Notes: generated by a model from the letters alone, not told the origin. A stretch of DNA of 64,000 bases from Chalara sp. BL73 (GCA_918026815.1 CAKJVC010000187.1:62001-126000); one strand, 5' to 3'; shown: positions 43,001 through 54,312, counted from the stretch's first letter. A program made the numbers and translations.

Positions 43001-43531
43001 CACCCGTGGTGGCAGTGGATGCTCATCTCTTGGGGAGCCTGGCGAGAAAGAAGGGAACGATGTCAAGGACTTGTTGTCGGACGAAGCGATCGAAGAGGCG
43101 GAGCTCGACATGTAGGAAGCATACTTTCGCGGCTTCACTCGCACGGTCTGGGACCGGCTCGACCGCTGGCTCTTCGCTGAGGCAGCAGAGTGATGTGAAG
43201 ATGACCTATGAAGGTTTTCTGCAGCATCTGCTTCTATCATTTTCAGATCATCAGGGTCCCAGAAGCCGTCGAAGTCCCCCTCGCTTGAGAACCTAGTAAA
43301 GGATAAATGGAATGCGTCGTAATGAGATGCGACATAAGCAGCTTCAGTAAAGGCAGGTTTTGAGAAGAAGTCTATTTCAGGAATTATATATCTGGGAGTA
43401 GAAAATCCGGCAGTGTTTTGTGTGTGCGTGTTAGTGTACGTGTTGAGCTTGTTTGTTTTTGGGGTTGCGTCAGAGATTCTGCTGGCATGATTCGCGAAAG
43501 CGACCTGGCCCTGGGATGTAAAAACTGGCAT
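40016..43531 (-). CDS. TBC-domain Rab GTPase-activating protein
   Basis: An 1171-codon open frame. The C-terminal third is a complete TBC domain (roughly residues 815-1055) with both catalytic fingers: the Arg finger in IQMDINRTL (near 879) and the Gln finger in GYCQGMN (near 917), plus SLRAKVWAECSG and FQWFLSVFTD. TBC proteins speed GTP hydrolysis by Rab GTPases and so switch off steps of vesicle traffic. The N-terminal two thirds is Ser-rich and probably disordered, with a short coiled coil (LAQRDAQISSLRRKAENKERAL) near 255-280 and a charged, basic coiled tail after the TBC domain. The family position suggests a fungal Gyp/TBC1D-like GAP. The target Rab is not deducible. A 48-nt in-frame candidate intron (43439-43392) may shorten the N-terminus. 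Confidence 0.95.
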   Translation of the reverse strand: MPVFTSQGQVAFANHASRISDATPKTNKLNTYTNTHTQNTAGFSTPRYIIPEIDFFSKPAFTEAAYVASHYDAFHLSFTRFSSEGDFDGFWDPDDLKMIEADAAENLHRSSSHHSAASAKSQRSSRSQTVRVKPRKYASYMSSSASSIASSDNKSLTSFPSFSPGSPRDEHPLPPRVTEANAGTPRKPSDSASIVESLTTSSPSLRKRTALFDDAPFTYTHVPGALHHASDEHIERLVARNGVIALVRQIAGDLAQRDAQISSLRRKAENKERALRKIILECGLSNLDLETRLRTIEEEEHKTNSELGNDRGSGEDALQDLMNDAMSDTVVLDDNFNPVENDATIRASDALKALQVGKQINVSKGWKDYIWGAGTSRKTSQASSIAEESSSASKSMRNPSVSGRRSVMENGLFQPPETTNGSRASSIQSRDMTSTTRERKPSSGLATLALKLVAGSTLISRDDPSSRGRASSAGTTVEVRAPSTASARTSKSTTSAPKSIPPPRKLAKSTNLGPVGRGIQQERWDTMGASPQKANLDGNSDNYGPVEMDTILPPDAQPPTVAQTYNNVYNPEFLTDRFGFIYDQRRKKRQKEAAERIKKTKRGSRVEMLNSARNGISPISSDFAYEDAHEGEERPDTPISLEDENGKPAKRWQDYLKIATFPTELLSHTPSGSVPAFEVMEGGEIPRSPAITSEERGFMPPATTTVASPAVSVISDEATISKPAISDVPPEALCQEDAEPVRLLLKQLGEVHDSLQREKTIKWNDFLRKVRAERKRDGEAAAAAHGDTRTQRPFVIMPEASLQDGELIGVAGLGNKGKVGRAKWNEFKTLVLGGIPVSLRAKVWAECSGAATLRIPGYYEGLIAQKAENDDPAIIAQIQMDINRTLTDNIFFRRGTGVGKLNEVLVAYSRRNAEVGYCQGMNLITACLLLIMPTAEDAFWILTSIIENILPRGYYDHSLLASRADQQVLRQYVTEILPKLSLHLDDLSIELEALTFQWFLSVFTDCLSAEALFRVWDVVFCTNDGSTFLFQVALALLKLNEQQLLQCSTPAAIYTYINHQMTNHAISIDGLIHASEGLRKVVRREEVETRRGKAIEAEKDLIRQREERNNQRRAERLAAASELVPEAQTAQSTRPSSITEETQHELGADETAELKITTRRPIDEDLELGID

Positions 43532-44050
43532 TGCTGGGCCACTTTTTTACGATAAGGAGCATTGAACACCGATGCAAGATCCTTTTGAATGACTGAACTC
43601 CTTTCATTCCAGCCACCATCTGGCATGTAAATATGTATATATGTGTGTCTACGAAAATCACTCATTGTTTCTAGCCACACCGACCTACCTGATGCTCATC
43701 TGCGCACGCCATTTAGACTTTTTGCGCGATTAAGCAATAGATGAGGCAATTGTTACACACAATACAACCATCATGAGGCAGAAGTTAAAAACCGTATCAA
43801 CATGCTGGGCAGGGGGGAAGTGGGCCTTAAAAATCACTACAGTACTAATTACAGTAACTACACACGTTGGTAACTACCAGCCAATAGAGAGCATACCTCG
43901 GTATCAACCCGGATGCTTCCCCCCCGCAACTTGAATCTAGTTCCTTCAAAGCTATAGATCTATCTATCTATCTATATATATATATATTCTCCATCTCTAG
44001 AAGCAACTCTTCTTTTCTCCAGAACAAGAATTACTGCATGCCTTTCCAGA
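43532..44050. other. Intergenic, divergent promoter region
   Basis: About 0.5 kb between the divergent RabGAP and short-chain dehydrogenase genes. It includes the TCTA/TA microsatellite listed separately. Confidence 0.4.
43958..43987 (+). repeat. (TCTA)n followed by (TA)n microsatellite
   Basis: About four TCTA units run into about seven TA units, 60-90 bp upstream of the dehydrogenase ATG, so within its promoter or leader. It is likely length-variable between strains. Confidence 0.9.
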
Positions 44051-45094
44051 ATGTCAGGTTCTGCAAAACGGAGACTGGCGGCCTTGAGCGAACAGCTTGT
44101 TGCACCGATCCCAGACCAAGGAACTTTTGAAAACATTCCAAAGCTCAAGAAGATTGCTCCAGACTCAAATGGCCTTCGAGTGAAAGGGAAAGTCGTGATA
44201 GTCACAGGTCAATATCCAATCCGCTTTTGTTGCTCATACACTGATGCCCTTCATAGGAACCAACAGTCCCCTAGGCATTGGACGTGCATCAGCACACCAG
44301 TTTGCGCAGAATGGTGCAAGAGCTATTTACATATGCGATTTCAACGATACATATCTTGAGACACATAAGCGTGAGCTTGCATCATTATATCCCAGTGTCG
44401 ACATACATACACGAAAATTTGATGCGGCAGATGAGGCATCCGTGAAAGCTGTAGTAGATGATGCCATCAAATCTTATGGGCGCTTGGATGTGTTCTTCGC
44501 CAATGCTGGGGTGGTTGGGTCAAACAAAGTATTTACGGATGTCACCGCCGACCAAGTATTGACAACTTTGAGAACCAATGTAGTGAGGTTAGGTTCTCCT
44601 ATCTTCTCGGGCTTGACAGATGCTGACTTCTCGAAAGTGTACACCTTGCGGCCAAGTATGGGGCTCCGGCCATGATGAGGACATCGGAAGAGAAGAAGTA
44701 TCCTTCCGGTAGCATAATAGGAACGGCATCTGTGGCAGGCCTTAGGTCAAATGCGGGGTCAAGTGACTATTCCGCATCCAAAGCTGCTGTCGTATCGCTG
44801 GCACAAACCATCGCATACCAATTGGCTGGAACAGGAATTCGAGTTAATGCAATCTGTCCCGGGGTCATAGAGACTGGCATGACTGCACCCATGTATGAGG
44901 CTGCAAGAACAAGGGGCACAGAGAAGAAGATAGGCCAGCTTAACCCCTTAGGAAGAGGCGCGCATGCAGACGAAGTAGCAAGAGTGGCTCTTTTCTTGGG
45001 CAGTGACGAGGCTTCATATGTAAATGGCCAAGCATGGGCTGTTGATGGTGGCCTTTCAGCTGGCCATCCATTTGTACCTGGTAAATTAGGTTGA
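44051..45094 (+). CDS. Short-chain dehydrogenase/reductase
   Basis: Three exons (44051-44207, 44257-44587, 44638-45094), 945 nt, 314 aa. The Rossmann cofactor motif is VTGTNSPLGIGRA (about residues 50-62), interrupted by intron 1, followed by acidic CDFND, which favours NAD(H) over NADP(H). NAG appears as FFANAGVV, the catalytic Ser in IIGTASVAG and the YxxxK pair in SDYSASKAAV (about Tyr207/Lys211), then RVNAICPGVIETGM and the C-terminal VDGGLSAGHP. An N-terminal extension of about 45 residues precedes the fold. Intron 2 uses AG/GTTAGG as donor, giving NVVSVHLAAKYGAPA. The classical SDR substrate is unknown. Confidence 0.95.
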
Positions 45095-46689
45095 GGCGCT
45101 TATAGACATTTAAAAGTCCATCTTAATTAAGTTCATGTCTCTAGTCCCATATTTTGACTTCCAGGAAGGCATCCCCAGTTACGCCTTTTCAACCACTCCC
45201 AGGTCGCACGCTCTTCCTTTGGCACAGTACACAATCGCAAGGCGTTTGCTGAAGGTGATTACACATTTGCAATGCGATCCTCGGATATCCCGTCATTCAG
45301 GCCAGCTTGCTGTTGTATAGATCAGTCAGGAAATTCGATAGCCAGTCGTTAGGGTCAAAGTTACTAGCCACAATCTAGACTAAGTTCAAAGCACTCATAG
45401 CTACAGTTTATTTATTTATGGCTCTCATTTGTTTCAAATCAAGGCTCATTCTTCGGGGGATAAAGGGCAGATAATTGAGTAATGCCTTTCTTCCATGTTC
45501 ATGGCCAGTGCCAAAATCCTTCCAGGAGTGCAAGTATGTACTTCACCAAAACCTCAGTACATGAGAAAGAGCATTATCAAGCTACGTGCCTGTAATACAA
45601 TACTTAGGCTCGTGGGATGAAATCCGGCAGTACCACAATGTAAATCATATCCGAATGGGCTGCACCTATCGACATTGAGCCAAGTCGACGGATCTGCAGA
45701 GGGTTGAGCTTTGACATCCTCAAGCCAGTCATGGTTTGCACTTCATGAGGTCCATCGAGCACAGATATTCCCAGCGGTGGTGTGCTATGTTACATCAGCC
45801 AGAGGCGTCTCTTACCAGATCTCGAGGTATAAACAACATGCGGTTTTCCGCTATTTGTGTAATGTATAACGACATGAGACAGCGCTTACATCTCATGACT
45901 ATGGGCCTGGGCCACTATAGAGTGTTTTATTGATGATTCAATATCTTCATGATGGGAACACTTTCCAACCAACTGCTGTTCAGTGTCTACACGATGGCAA
46001 CGCAAATCAAAGGTTGCATTTGCCCCAGATCCTTCTGATTTTATATATTCATATGCTGGTTGCCACAGTTTTTCTTTTTTTTTCCCTAACAACTTTTCAG
46101 CATCGTGGTACATACGATCTATGTGTAGTCTAGGATTCAAGTACTGGTATGGCTTCGGCTGCCAACATCAGTGTAGCCACAGCTAGATTGTATATTCGAT
46201 GCCGAACGGACTAGGGAGCTCGAGATTGCCTGATAAACTCGTCCAGGACATCAGGATTCTCTCACTTGATATTTAGCAGGGCAGCAATTGAAGGACTAAG
46301 GGTCTTGTCCAATCTTTCCTACTATGTGCTCTACATTTAATAGATGATACCGGTCCTCTGCTTCACTTCTTCCTCTCTTTCCTAAAACGTATGTAACCCT
46401 CTGCCGTCTTGGACGGAACGGTCAATCCTCACGGTGAACCAGTCAGTCCTTCCTTCCCTGGGACAGCACGAGCATCAAGGCTACCGAAAATACGCCTCCC
46501 TGTCATTTCTACTCATACTACAGTATATCAATTCCTTTCGCATCACCATTCCATTACCGTTCATATCACCACTGCCGTGCATCACCAGATCCTGTACCTT
46601 CTTTTCTGTATCTAATTGAGACCAGAATCCGCACCTTCAAATCACTATCACCCCATCGCACACAAAACCATCAAACGGGAAAGAAAACC
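45095..46689. other. Intergenic region
   Basis: About 1.6 kb. The last 300 bp is pyrimidine-rich and probably the leader of the following secreted-protein gene. Nothing else is recognised. Confidence 0.4.
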
Positions 46690-47856
46690 ATGAAGCTCCT
46701 TCCAGCACTGACATGTGTGGGCTCTCCCCTTGTCTCAACTCTTCTTCCTTCACCAGCTTATGCCTCTGCCTGGTGGGTTCATCTGCTTTCCATAGCCAAT
46801 TATCTGACAGCTCAGATTTCACTGTTGAAATCACATCGCGGTTCGAAACTTGGAGCTGACGGCTGCTTTTAGCGTTGCCAATAATTGTGCACGCGCTGTT
46901 ACCGGAACTAGGCTGGGTATAGCTCAAGTGGCTTTGGCTTTAAAGGACTGTGTATGTACATGTCCCACTTTGTTCGGACCTGTTGTTGATTAAAATACCT
47001 TGCCAGGCTAGCTTTCTTGCTGTTTCCGTCACTCACCCCACACTCACTCACCCCATAACATCTGTCACTACAAGTACGGTCACCATAACTGCAGCGAAGC
47101 AAGGAGCCACCACCTTAAGCCTATTGCTAAAGACCATTCCTGCCTATGCAAGTGGTGCATGCAAAAATGCCGCCGACTACTCATCGGCCTGCTCATGTTT
47201 TGGTGTAAATGCCACAACTCAAACCCTGGCCCCAGCTGTAAGTCTATGAAATGCTTTGACTTACAAAATGCGGATATTGACGGTAGCAGAATTATACTAT
47301 CACCATCACGAGAACATCTACAAGAACTACAACGGTATCTACAGCTACTATTTCGCCTTGTGGTGCGAACATTCTTATAGATCCGAACAACTGCGGACGA
47401 TGCGGAGTTGTTTGTTCAAAGGGACACTGTCAGAATGGAGCATGTGTTTCTACTGAATGTGGCAGAAATACGAACTGCGGTAAGTTCATGTAATGCTCTA
47501 TATTCATTTGGAATGATGGCCAAGCACTGTTTGGAGTTGAATTTCTGATATCCTCTATAGATAGTGGATTCGAGGGATGTGGAATAGCCTGCTTTTGCTT
47601 CAGCGACTCAACAGGTACCGGCTTCTGTGGGACAAACGCTATTTGTGCACGCGCACCAGCTTGCGCCACTGATCACGATTGCCAGGTTGGTAATATCTGT
47701 GCCAAAGATACCTGTTGTCCAATCCAGTCTCCAGAAAAGCCTGGTATCTGCCTGATTGGACAATGCGGAAATATCGCTCTCGAACTCATTCGCATGTCGA
47801 GAGAACTCCACACTGAGCGATCTAAGGAGGATACCGCTGCGTGGCGTGGAAGCTGA
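46690..47856 (+). CDS. Secreted cysteine-rich protein (hypothetical)
   Basis: The 3' exons are firm: 46873-46951, 47007-47237, 47287-47479 and 47561-47856, in frame through TGA at 47854-47856. The first exon is less certain. ATG at 46690 starts a signal-peptide-like MKLLPALTCVGSPLVSTLL, but the donor joining it to VANNCARAVTGTRLG is unresolved. The mature protein has a CARAVTGT block, a Thr/Ser-rich linker (SVTTSTVTITAA and RTTTVSTATIS), then a cysteine array: PNNCGRCGVVCSKGHCQNGAC, CGIACFCF, CATDHDCQVGNICAKDTCC and CLIGQCGN. Even spacing of CxxC and CC pairs suggests disulfide-bonded EGF-like or whey-acidic-like folds. The combination of secretion, Thr-rich linker and Cys modules resembles fungal surface or effector-like proteins, but I recognise no named family. 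Confidence 0.75.
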
Positions 47857-48520
47857 GCTGCGGTGTGAGGTTACATGGCAATAGCGCACCAGATCCTCGA
47901 TACAGGGGATGAATGAAATTTGGAGCTACCTCACTTGCATTGTCTTGCGTCCGAGTTGCTGATACTTCGGATACGAAACTATTCTGCCAGACTCGATATT
48001 TGCTATCAAAATTTGCTAGCTACTTGTAGCTGTCCAATTATTATGATCATTATCTTTGTCATAAAGTATATTATGCGTGGTCTTGTCTCATAACTTTTAG
48101 GTAAGGTGCTTTGGGCTCTATAGCTGTCATGGTTCGTGTCAATTAAGCAAGATAAAAAGCATTAACCGGCTCTGTTATTTCCTTTACATTGGGAATAGTC
48201 TGAAAAGTCGTAAAGCACTTCTGTTCTAAGCAGTTTACTAATGGCTGCTCTATAGCCGATACTTAGCTTTCGGATCCTTAATATTAGGATCATTAATCTA
48301 GGCTCTGGACATACATAGATTTTCATCGGCTTCTACAATGCGTCTTCATCGTAGCACATATTAGTAGTGTCTCCTTTCAGCGTGGACTCCAAACTCCCAA
48401 GGTTGGGTGTTAGTGGTTAGTATAGAATTGAAGGAGGTTTAGATATTTTATGACGAAAGTGGATTAGTGTGGTGGAAAAACATCAAGTGGGGCAAGCGGC
48501 CGCATTTCTGAGAAAAAGAG
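47857..48520. other. Intergenic region
   Basis: About 0.66 kb, AT-rich, between tandem genes. No gene or repeat recognised. Confidence 0.4.
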
Positions 48521-50362
48521 TTGCAATCCAAATTAACTGGTTGGCTGCGCATGCAGGCTTGTGAATTTCTGAAGCTATTGTCAATGTTTCTGGCCCGATC
48601 TTGGAATCTCTTTCGGACATTGCCTCCCAAGACATATTCCAGAGCAGTGCCTTTGAGAAATTGCAATTACGTGCTAATGATGGCGCAAACACAGAATGAG
48701 GGAACACAGAGGAAAAGGCAATTCCAGGGCGGACGAGGATCTAAGAAGCAAAAGATCAAGAAGGAGAAGGCAGTCAAAGAGGGTTCGAATCAGGAACTTT
48801 GGGGCCCAGAAGTCCGAGCTATACTCGAGAGGCAACGATTACTAGATCCTGCGTCTCCGGCATCACCAACCGACAATGGTGACTTGAATCCTGCGAACGA
48901 TGTGCCACCTACTGAGTCTGTTTCCAATAATAATCCTCAAGAAGTGTTACCGGAGCCATTCACAGAGATTACGGTGAAGGTCATGGAGTTATCATCTACA
49001 GGTGATGGGCTTGCCATACACGCAGGATCGAAGCAGGTTTATGTTGTGCCATTCACAGCACCGGGAGATCTAGTTAGAGCAAAAGTGATTCAGCATTTCG
49101 AAAGCGAGAATTACTCACTAGCGGATTTCGTTTCGGTCATCGAGTCATCACCTCTTCGTGATGATAGTCGAGTCAATTGCAAATATTGGAGCAAATGTGC
49201 AGGATGCCAATTTCAAATACTAGATTACCCAACTCAACTGGCACATAAGAAAACGATTGTCGAAAAGGCTTATAAGAACTTCTCACAGCTTCCGCCAGAA
49301 TTGTTACCTATCATTGGAGATACCTTTGGAAGCCCTTTACAATATGGGTATAGGACGAAACTTACGCCACACTTTGATGCTCCTCCAGGGCCAAGGCGAC
49401 AAAAGAAAATGTTTACAGAAGTACCTCCTATTGGGTTCATGCAAAAAGGGCGGAGGATTACGCTCGATATTGAGGATTGTCCTATAGGGACCGATGCAGT
49501 TAGAATGGGAATGAAAAGAGAGCGATTACGAGTAGCCAAGGAAATCGATAAATACTCAAAAGGTGCTACGATTTTACTGCGAGAAAGCACGAGACGAGAG
49601 CTCAATAACAGCCCAGAAGCTGCCAAATCGCCAGATGATACTATTAAACTTATTGGACCTACGCATACAGACTTCAAAACGTGTGTAACGGATCCTGGAA
49701 ATAATTCCCTATCTACGGAATATATTGACGATTTCGTCTTTACGAATATAGCAAATTCTTTTTTCCAGAACAATAACTCCATACTTTCTCCATTTACGCA
49801 GTACATCCGAGACAATATCTTGCCTCCGGAGTCTGCAGGTGGACCTAAGATTAAGTATTTTATAGACGCATATTCTGGGTCAGGTCTCTTCACGATAACG
49901 CTCTCATCGTTATTTGAACAGTCAATAGGAATTGATATCTCGGGGCCTTCGATCGTGTCTGCACGGCAAAATGCCAAACTCAACAATCTATCTCCTTCAC
50001 AATGCAAATTTATTGATGCAGATGCGAATGAGCTCTTCAAGTCGGTTACATTTCCGACCGACGAGACTGTTGTCGTGCTCGATCCGCCTCGGAAAGGGTG
50101 CGATGAGAGCTTTCTAAATCAGCTTCTGCAGTTTGGGCCGCGGAGAGTGGTTTATGTCAGCTGTAATGTGCATACGCAAGCCAGAGATGTTGGCGTGTTA
50201 GTTCGAGGACTTGGGAATGGCGGAGCACGGTATAACATTGAGTCATTGAGAGGGTTTGACTTTTTCCCGCAGACAGGACATGTAGAGGGCGTTGCTGTGC
50301 TGAGTAGGGCTGAGAAGCCCCTCGAGGTGGAAATCGAGGCGGAAATCAAGGCGGATCCATAG
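48521..50362 (+). CDS. TRM2: tRNA (uracil-5-)-methyltransferase Trm2
   Basis: A single exon of up to 613 aa. The enzyme makes 5-methyluridine at position 54 of the tRNA T-loop from S-adenosylmethionine. Domains in order: a Lys/Gln-rich N-terminus, a TRAM RNA-binding domain (ITVKVMELSSTGDGLAI onward), a cysteine cluster CKYWSKCAGCQF, the Rossmann core with FIDAYSGSGLFTI as SAM-binding loop, NSFFQNNN, LDPPRKGCD, and the catalytic Cys in YVSCNVHTQARD (about residue 547). Two further start codons lie at 48677 and 48680 (MMAQTQ). The extra 52 residues from 48521 are basic with few acidic residues (GWLRMQACEFLKLLSMFLAR) and could be a mitochondrial presequence, so two products are possible. Confidence 0.95.
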   Translation: MQSKLTGWLRMQACEFLKLLSMFLARSWNLFRTLPPKTYSRAVPLRNCNYVLMMAQTQNEGTQRKRQFQGGRGSKKQKIKKEKAVKEGSNQELWGPEVRAILERQRLLDPASPASPTDNGDLNPANDVPPTESVSNNNPQEVLPEPFTEITVKVMELSSTGDGLAIHAGSKQVYVVPFTAPGDLVRAKVIQHFESENYSLADFVSVIESSPLRDDSRVNCKYWSKCAGCQFQILDYPTQLAHKKTIVEKAYKNFSQLPPELLPIIGDTFGSPLQYGYRTKLTPHFDAPPGPRRQKKMFTEVPPIGFMQKGRRITLDIEDCPIGTDAVRMGMKRERLRVAKEIDKYSKGATILLRESTRRELNNSPEAAKSPDDTIKLIGPTHTDFKTCVTDPGNNSLSTEYIDDFVFTNIANSFFQNNNSILSPFTQYIRDNILPPESAGGPKIKYFIDAYSGSGLFTITLSSLFEQSIGIDISGPSIVSARQNAKLNNLSPSQCKFIDADANELFKSVTFPTDETVVVLDPPRKGCDESFLNQLLQFGPRRVVYVSCNVHTQARDVGVLVRGLGNGGARYNIESLRGFDFFPQTGHVEGVAVLSRAEKPLEVEIEAEIKADP

Positions 50363-51724
50363 GTAGACTAAACGATGGGAATGATGACTAGTAATACATA
50401 GATGATACCCAAAAGAACTACTTTGCGATAAGGAAGTTGCACGTTTTTTAGGCAGAGCTAAGTATATATTCCTTACAAGGCCGTTGCGAAAGACGGGGTA
50501 ATCTCAAAATTCTGGCTATTGATTTAAGGCTGGTAAATTACGCCAACTACAATGTTGCTATATCCGAGACTCGTGAGCAGCAGGGTAGTCAATTTATGCT
50601 TAAATACAACCATCTTGTTTTCATTTGTACTATAGGTTGCGCTCATGGATTACAAATTTATATGCCCACAATGTTCCTGTTTAATGAACTATATGCACGA
50701 TGCTTTATCCGTGACTACCACCAGCAAACTCCTGGTCGCACCTCACCGTCCCAGATGATGTTCCATACAATACAGCGAATCGAGCATCTTATTCTCCATT
50801 CAGCCCTTTGGAGCTGGTGAAGCTTTTAGGCCTTTCAAGGCTCTCTGTCTTATGGTGCACCAAGGCCTCATGTTTCCTTTTTCCCAAGGGAGCCGCGGCC
50901 ACGAAGCCCAGAAGCAAAAAGCACATCTGATATTCGACGCCCTCTGTACCCCCATGAGAAGGAAGCCTCGAGGTCGCACAGGAGGTCTCACTGCCACGTG
51001 CGAACTGCTCCTCCGTCGCTGCCTCGATCTCGAAGACCACAAACCCGCCACAACCACCACGCTCCGCCCAAGCACCCCAACTGCATTTACGGTGCAGTAC
51101 CGCGCCGTGCCACACATAGTTTGCCTCATGCGGCTGGAACGGGGGTGTATCAGCCCAAACAGCCGCCGTGTGGATATAATGCACATCAGATAAGTAATCC
51201 CTCGCCGCGAAGCCGCCTCCGCGGCTGCGTCTATTGCGTTACTTGCATACATCGGACGTTTCACGTTTTTTTTTTTCTTTGACGCCTGGACGAAGAGAGG
51301 TAAGTTTATTCGTAACCATCTTATTTCCCCCTTTGATCGTAGAATGATCCTTTTTTTTTCACGTGATGAGGAAGGAACTATTATAGATGGAGGATGCGTG
51401 AAAGGGGGTGCTGCTTTGCCGTCATGAATCATGAGCGGCGCGGGATGATTGGGGGCGTTTTCTTCTTCTCTTTGCGGAATGTCAAGAATACGTGATATCA
51501 GAGAATGGCCCTCAGGAAAGAAGGGACGTTGTATCTGCCGTTCCCCATGTCCCGTCCATGACGAAGGTGTGAAGAGGAGGAAACGGCGCAGAAGTTTAGG
51601 AGCATCGCGGCGAGCAAGCGCCTTCACTTCCCATCCTCCAAAACTCAAACCACCGCAACATCAACCTATCAATATACTTTCGTCCTGATACTCCAGGTCA
51701 GCCAGAAACTTTCTAGCACGCTCT

Positions 51725-51740
51725 CCCCCCCCCCCCCCCC
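51725..51740 (+). repeat. Poly(C) tract, 16 bases
   Basis: Sixteen consecutive C, flanked by pyrimidine-rich sequence. The complementary strand could form a G-quadruplex. Confidence 0.9.
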
Positions 51741-53410
51741 TCCCTCTGAAGATTATCCACTTCCTCGAATCTTCCTCACTCCCGTCAACCGGAAAAACCC
51801 TGAAGGATAAACTCTCACCCATCACGGCTTTCGCGCCGAACACCACCACAAAACCCACGTGGTGAGCCATGCGATCTGCGCACCACCCCCAAAAAAAAGA
51901 ACCCTAAAGAAACTTTCCGGATATCGTCATATTTTGCTTTTTGGGGACCTCGAGACGGACGACGTTTTTGAGTTTTTCTCTTGCGGAAAAATCCGGGGAG
52001 GTGGGGGGGAGAGGATCGGCAAAACGTCTGAAAGTTAGGTTTTTTTTTTGCTTACTGTATGTCTTGACTTGGTTGTGCCGAGTCAAGATGGGTTAGATTT
52101 ATGGGGAAACGATACAAATCCCGAGGAATTGAAGGATTCTTGGGCTGTTCTTTTAGGGTTCTACGTGTGGGTTTTTTGAGTTAGTTATTTTTCCTTGGAA
52201 ATGGGGAAAATATGGAACGGGTTGGACGGGATGTGGTGAGTGTTGAGGTGTATGTTTTTGTATTTTCTTGATTTTGAATCTTCCCCCGTAGTTGTAATGA
52301 ATGCTCTACGTCATGTATGAGGCACCCCCCAAAAGGTAACCTGGAAATGTGTACGCCTCGAGAAGAAATACGCCTTTCATATTTCGGGTTTTTATTTTTT
52401 ATTTGGGCGTTCTATATGTTCGATGTCCACGTGATGTGGCACTCATGCTGGGAACTGAAACGCCTCGGGCTTCACCCCACCGGCATCGGCGGCTTGCTTG
52501 CAGCATCGCCGCGCCGCAGCCGCAGCATGCGAGTAGACAAGGCAAACTGGAGAAAACATATGACAGCTCACACCCCCCTTTCGCAGACCGCCAGCAAGGC
52601 ACTAATTAGGCATTTTGACGTATTCTTGCGGTCAACGCTCTTTTCATAGATGCGATTTGCTCATACCGGTTTGCCTTATCGAGAAAAATAAACCAGATCA
52701 TGGTTTGGTGTTGCCAGATATGGTACACGTCACTCTATCGAAATGCTTGCCTGCCTTGACTCGGGGGCCTTGGGCATTACTCAGATTGATTTTATTACAT
52801 GTCGGCGGTGTGTTTTGTTTGCTGTATTTGAGTTATTCATGTGAGGGTGAGTCAACCCGCAGCGAGGCGTGGGAGGACTGATCATAGATAGCCCGAAGTT
52901 GGGTGTGTCGCAGGGCGGGCGGGCGGCATTTCCTTCTCCCTCACAGTGTGACATACCTATTGTAATCTACCGTGAAGCCGTGGAATGAACGGGGAGCGAA
53001 GGCGTAGCCAGCTGGCTAACAAACTTATATTTCTGCCTGGCCTAAAACAGATATCCGACGAAAAGGGTCCAAAGGAAAAGAAAACACCAAAAACAAAACA
53101 AAAGCCATCATTACCCACGAGTTCCGAGGGAAGAAGGGTTTAATGCCCGATGTTGACAATCAAAACGGGTTATGCTCCTTTTGAAATAGTCACGATTACC
53201 AAGGTTGTAGGCGGTCTGTCTGGGAAGAGAGAATAGCCGTGGGGGGAGTTCGGGCTCATCAGCCTTAACAGCTGGAAAGTGCAAACAAATAAAAGAGTTT
53301 CTGGAACTTCCGCTGAACTCACGGACCCCCACCAAAATCCCACACAGGCCCGAAAACAACACGCCGCACCCCCCACGGTTGCGATTCAGGGTCTCGAGCA
53401 TCCTGTTTTC

Positions 53411-53488
53411 GGGGGGGGTTCTGGGTTCTGGGTTTAAAAAGCAAATGGAATGAATACATGCCAGATAGGGGGGGGGGAAAAGGGGGGG
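53411..53488 (+). repeat. Cluster of poly(G) tracts
   Basis: Runs of 8, 10 and 7 G within 78 bp (53411-53418, 53468-53477, 53482-53488), the last two separated by AAAA. Such a cluster can form G-quadruplexes on the plus strand. Confidence 0.85.
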
Positions 53489-54302
53489 TTCAGGTGCTTT
53501 GTGTATTTTTATTTATTTTATTTTTCTTTGGGTGGCAACAGGCTGTAGCTGAAATGATATACCCCTTCGTAAACCATTCCGTACGGTAAGCCAACAGCAT
53601 CTGTATTTCGGCGGAACGTAGGGCATTGGATTCCGTGGGCCCAAATACGATGATGATGAGAGATCTCGGGGATTTTTCCGAGTAGTGATCGACTTGCTGT
53701 TGGTTGCCCCAAACCAGCCCAGCCAGCCATTCTCCCAGGTTGGGCTGGTTTTTGCGGAGCGACTCAGACAGTTTTGGGTCGGGCCTTCACCGTGCACCAC
53801 CGGCCTCCCAGTTCCGGAAGGCTTCCAGAGGATGAATCCAGCGGTGTAAAGCCTGTTTCACTGGCTGGTGCTCGTCTCGAAAGCTGGCACCCTCAATGTA
53901 ACGGGCGTGATTGGTGGATTCGCACGGGGACATGGAGGTGGAGGATGGCTATTGTTCGGTAGGTACTGGTCACCGCTTTATTCCATGTGGAAAAGGGGGG
54001 GTGGAAAAGGCATTCTTTGGGTGTTTGCGGGATTCATCCCGTTCAAAGGTCCCAGCGTGTCGTTTTGACTCGTTGGTTCAGTGGGGGCGAGTAATGTATT
54101 TACACCGCCGCGTCCAGGCTGGCAACAGGTCTGCTGTCATATATGATTCATACCATGCTATCACCACCGCTTGCTTGCTTCCCTTCCGCAAACAAACAAA
54201 AGGAAACCCAACTCCTCGTTTTTGTGTGCTTTTTTTGTCATCAAGAATAACAACACACTTATTACAACAACAACCCACCCACCCCAAACAACTCCCGAAA
54301 GG

Positions 54303-54312
54303 ATATATATAT
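54303..54312 (+). promoter_or_regulatory. Candidate TATA box of the Ser-rich gene
   Basis: ATATATATAT about 185 bp before the ATG at 54495, with a CT- and CA-rich stretch ahead of it. Position is compatible with a leader of about 150 nt. Confidence 0.4.

Noticed and set aside
49270..50040. 256-codon minus-strand frame
   Set aside because: Antisense shadow of the TRM2 coding sequence.
50800..51648. 282-codon open frame on the minus strand
   Set aside because: Arg/Pro/Ser-rich with no motif, and other frames on both strands are equally open over the same DNA. No plausible exon structure.
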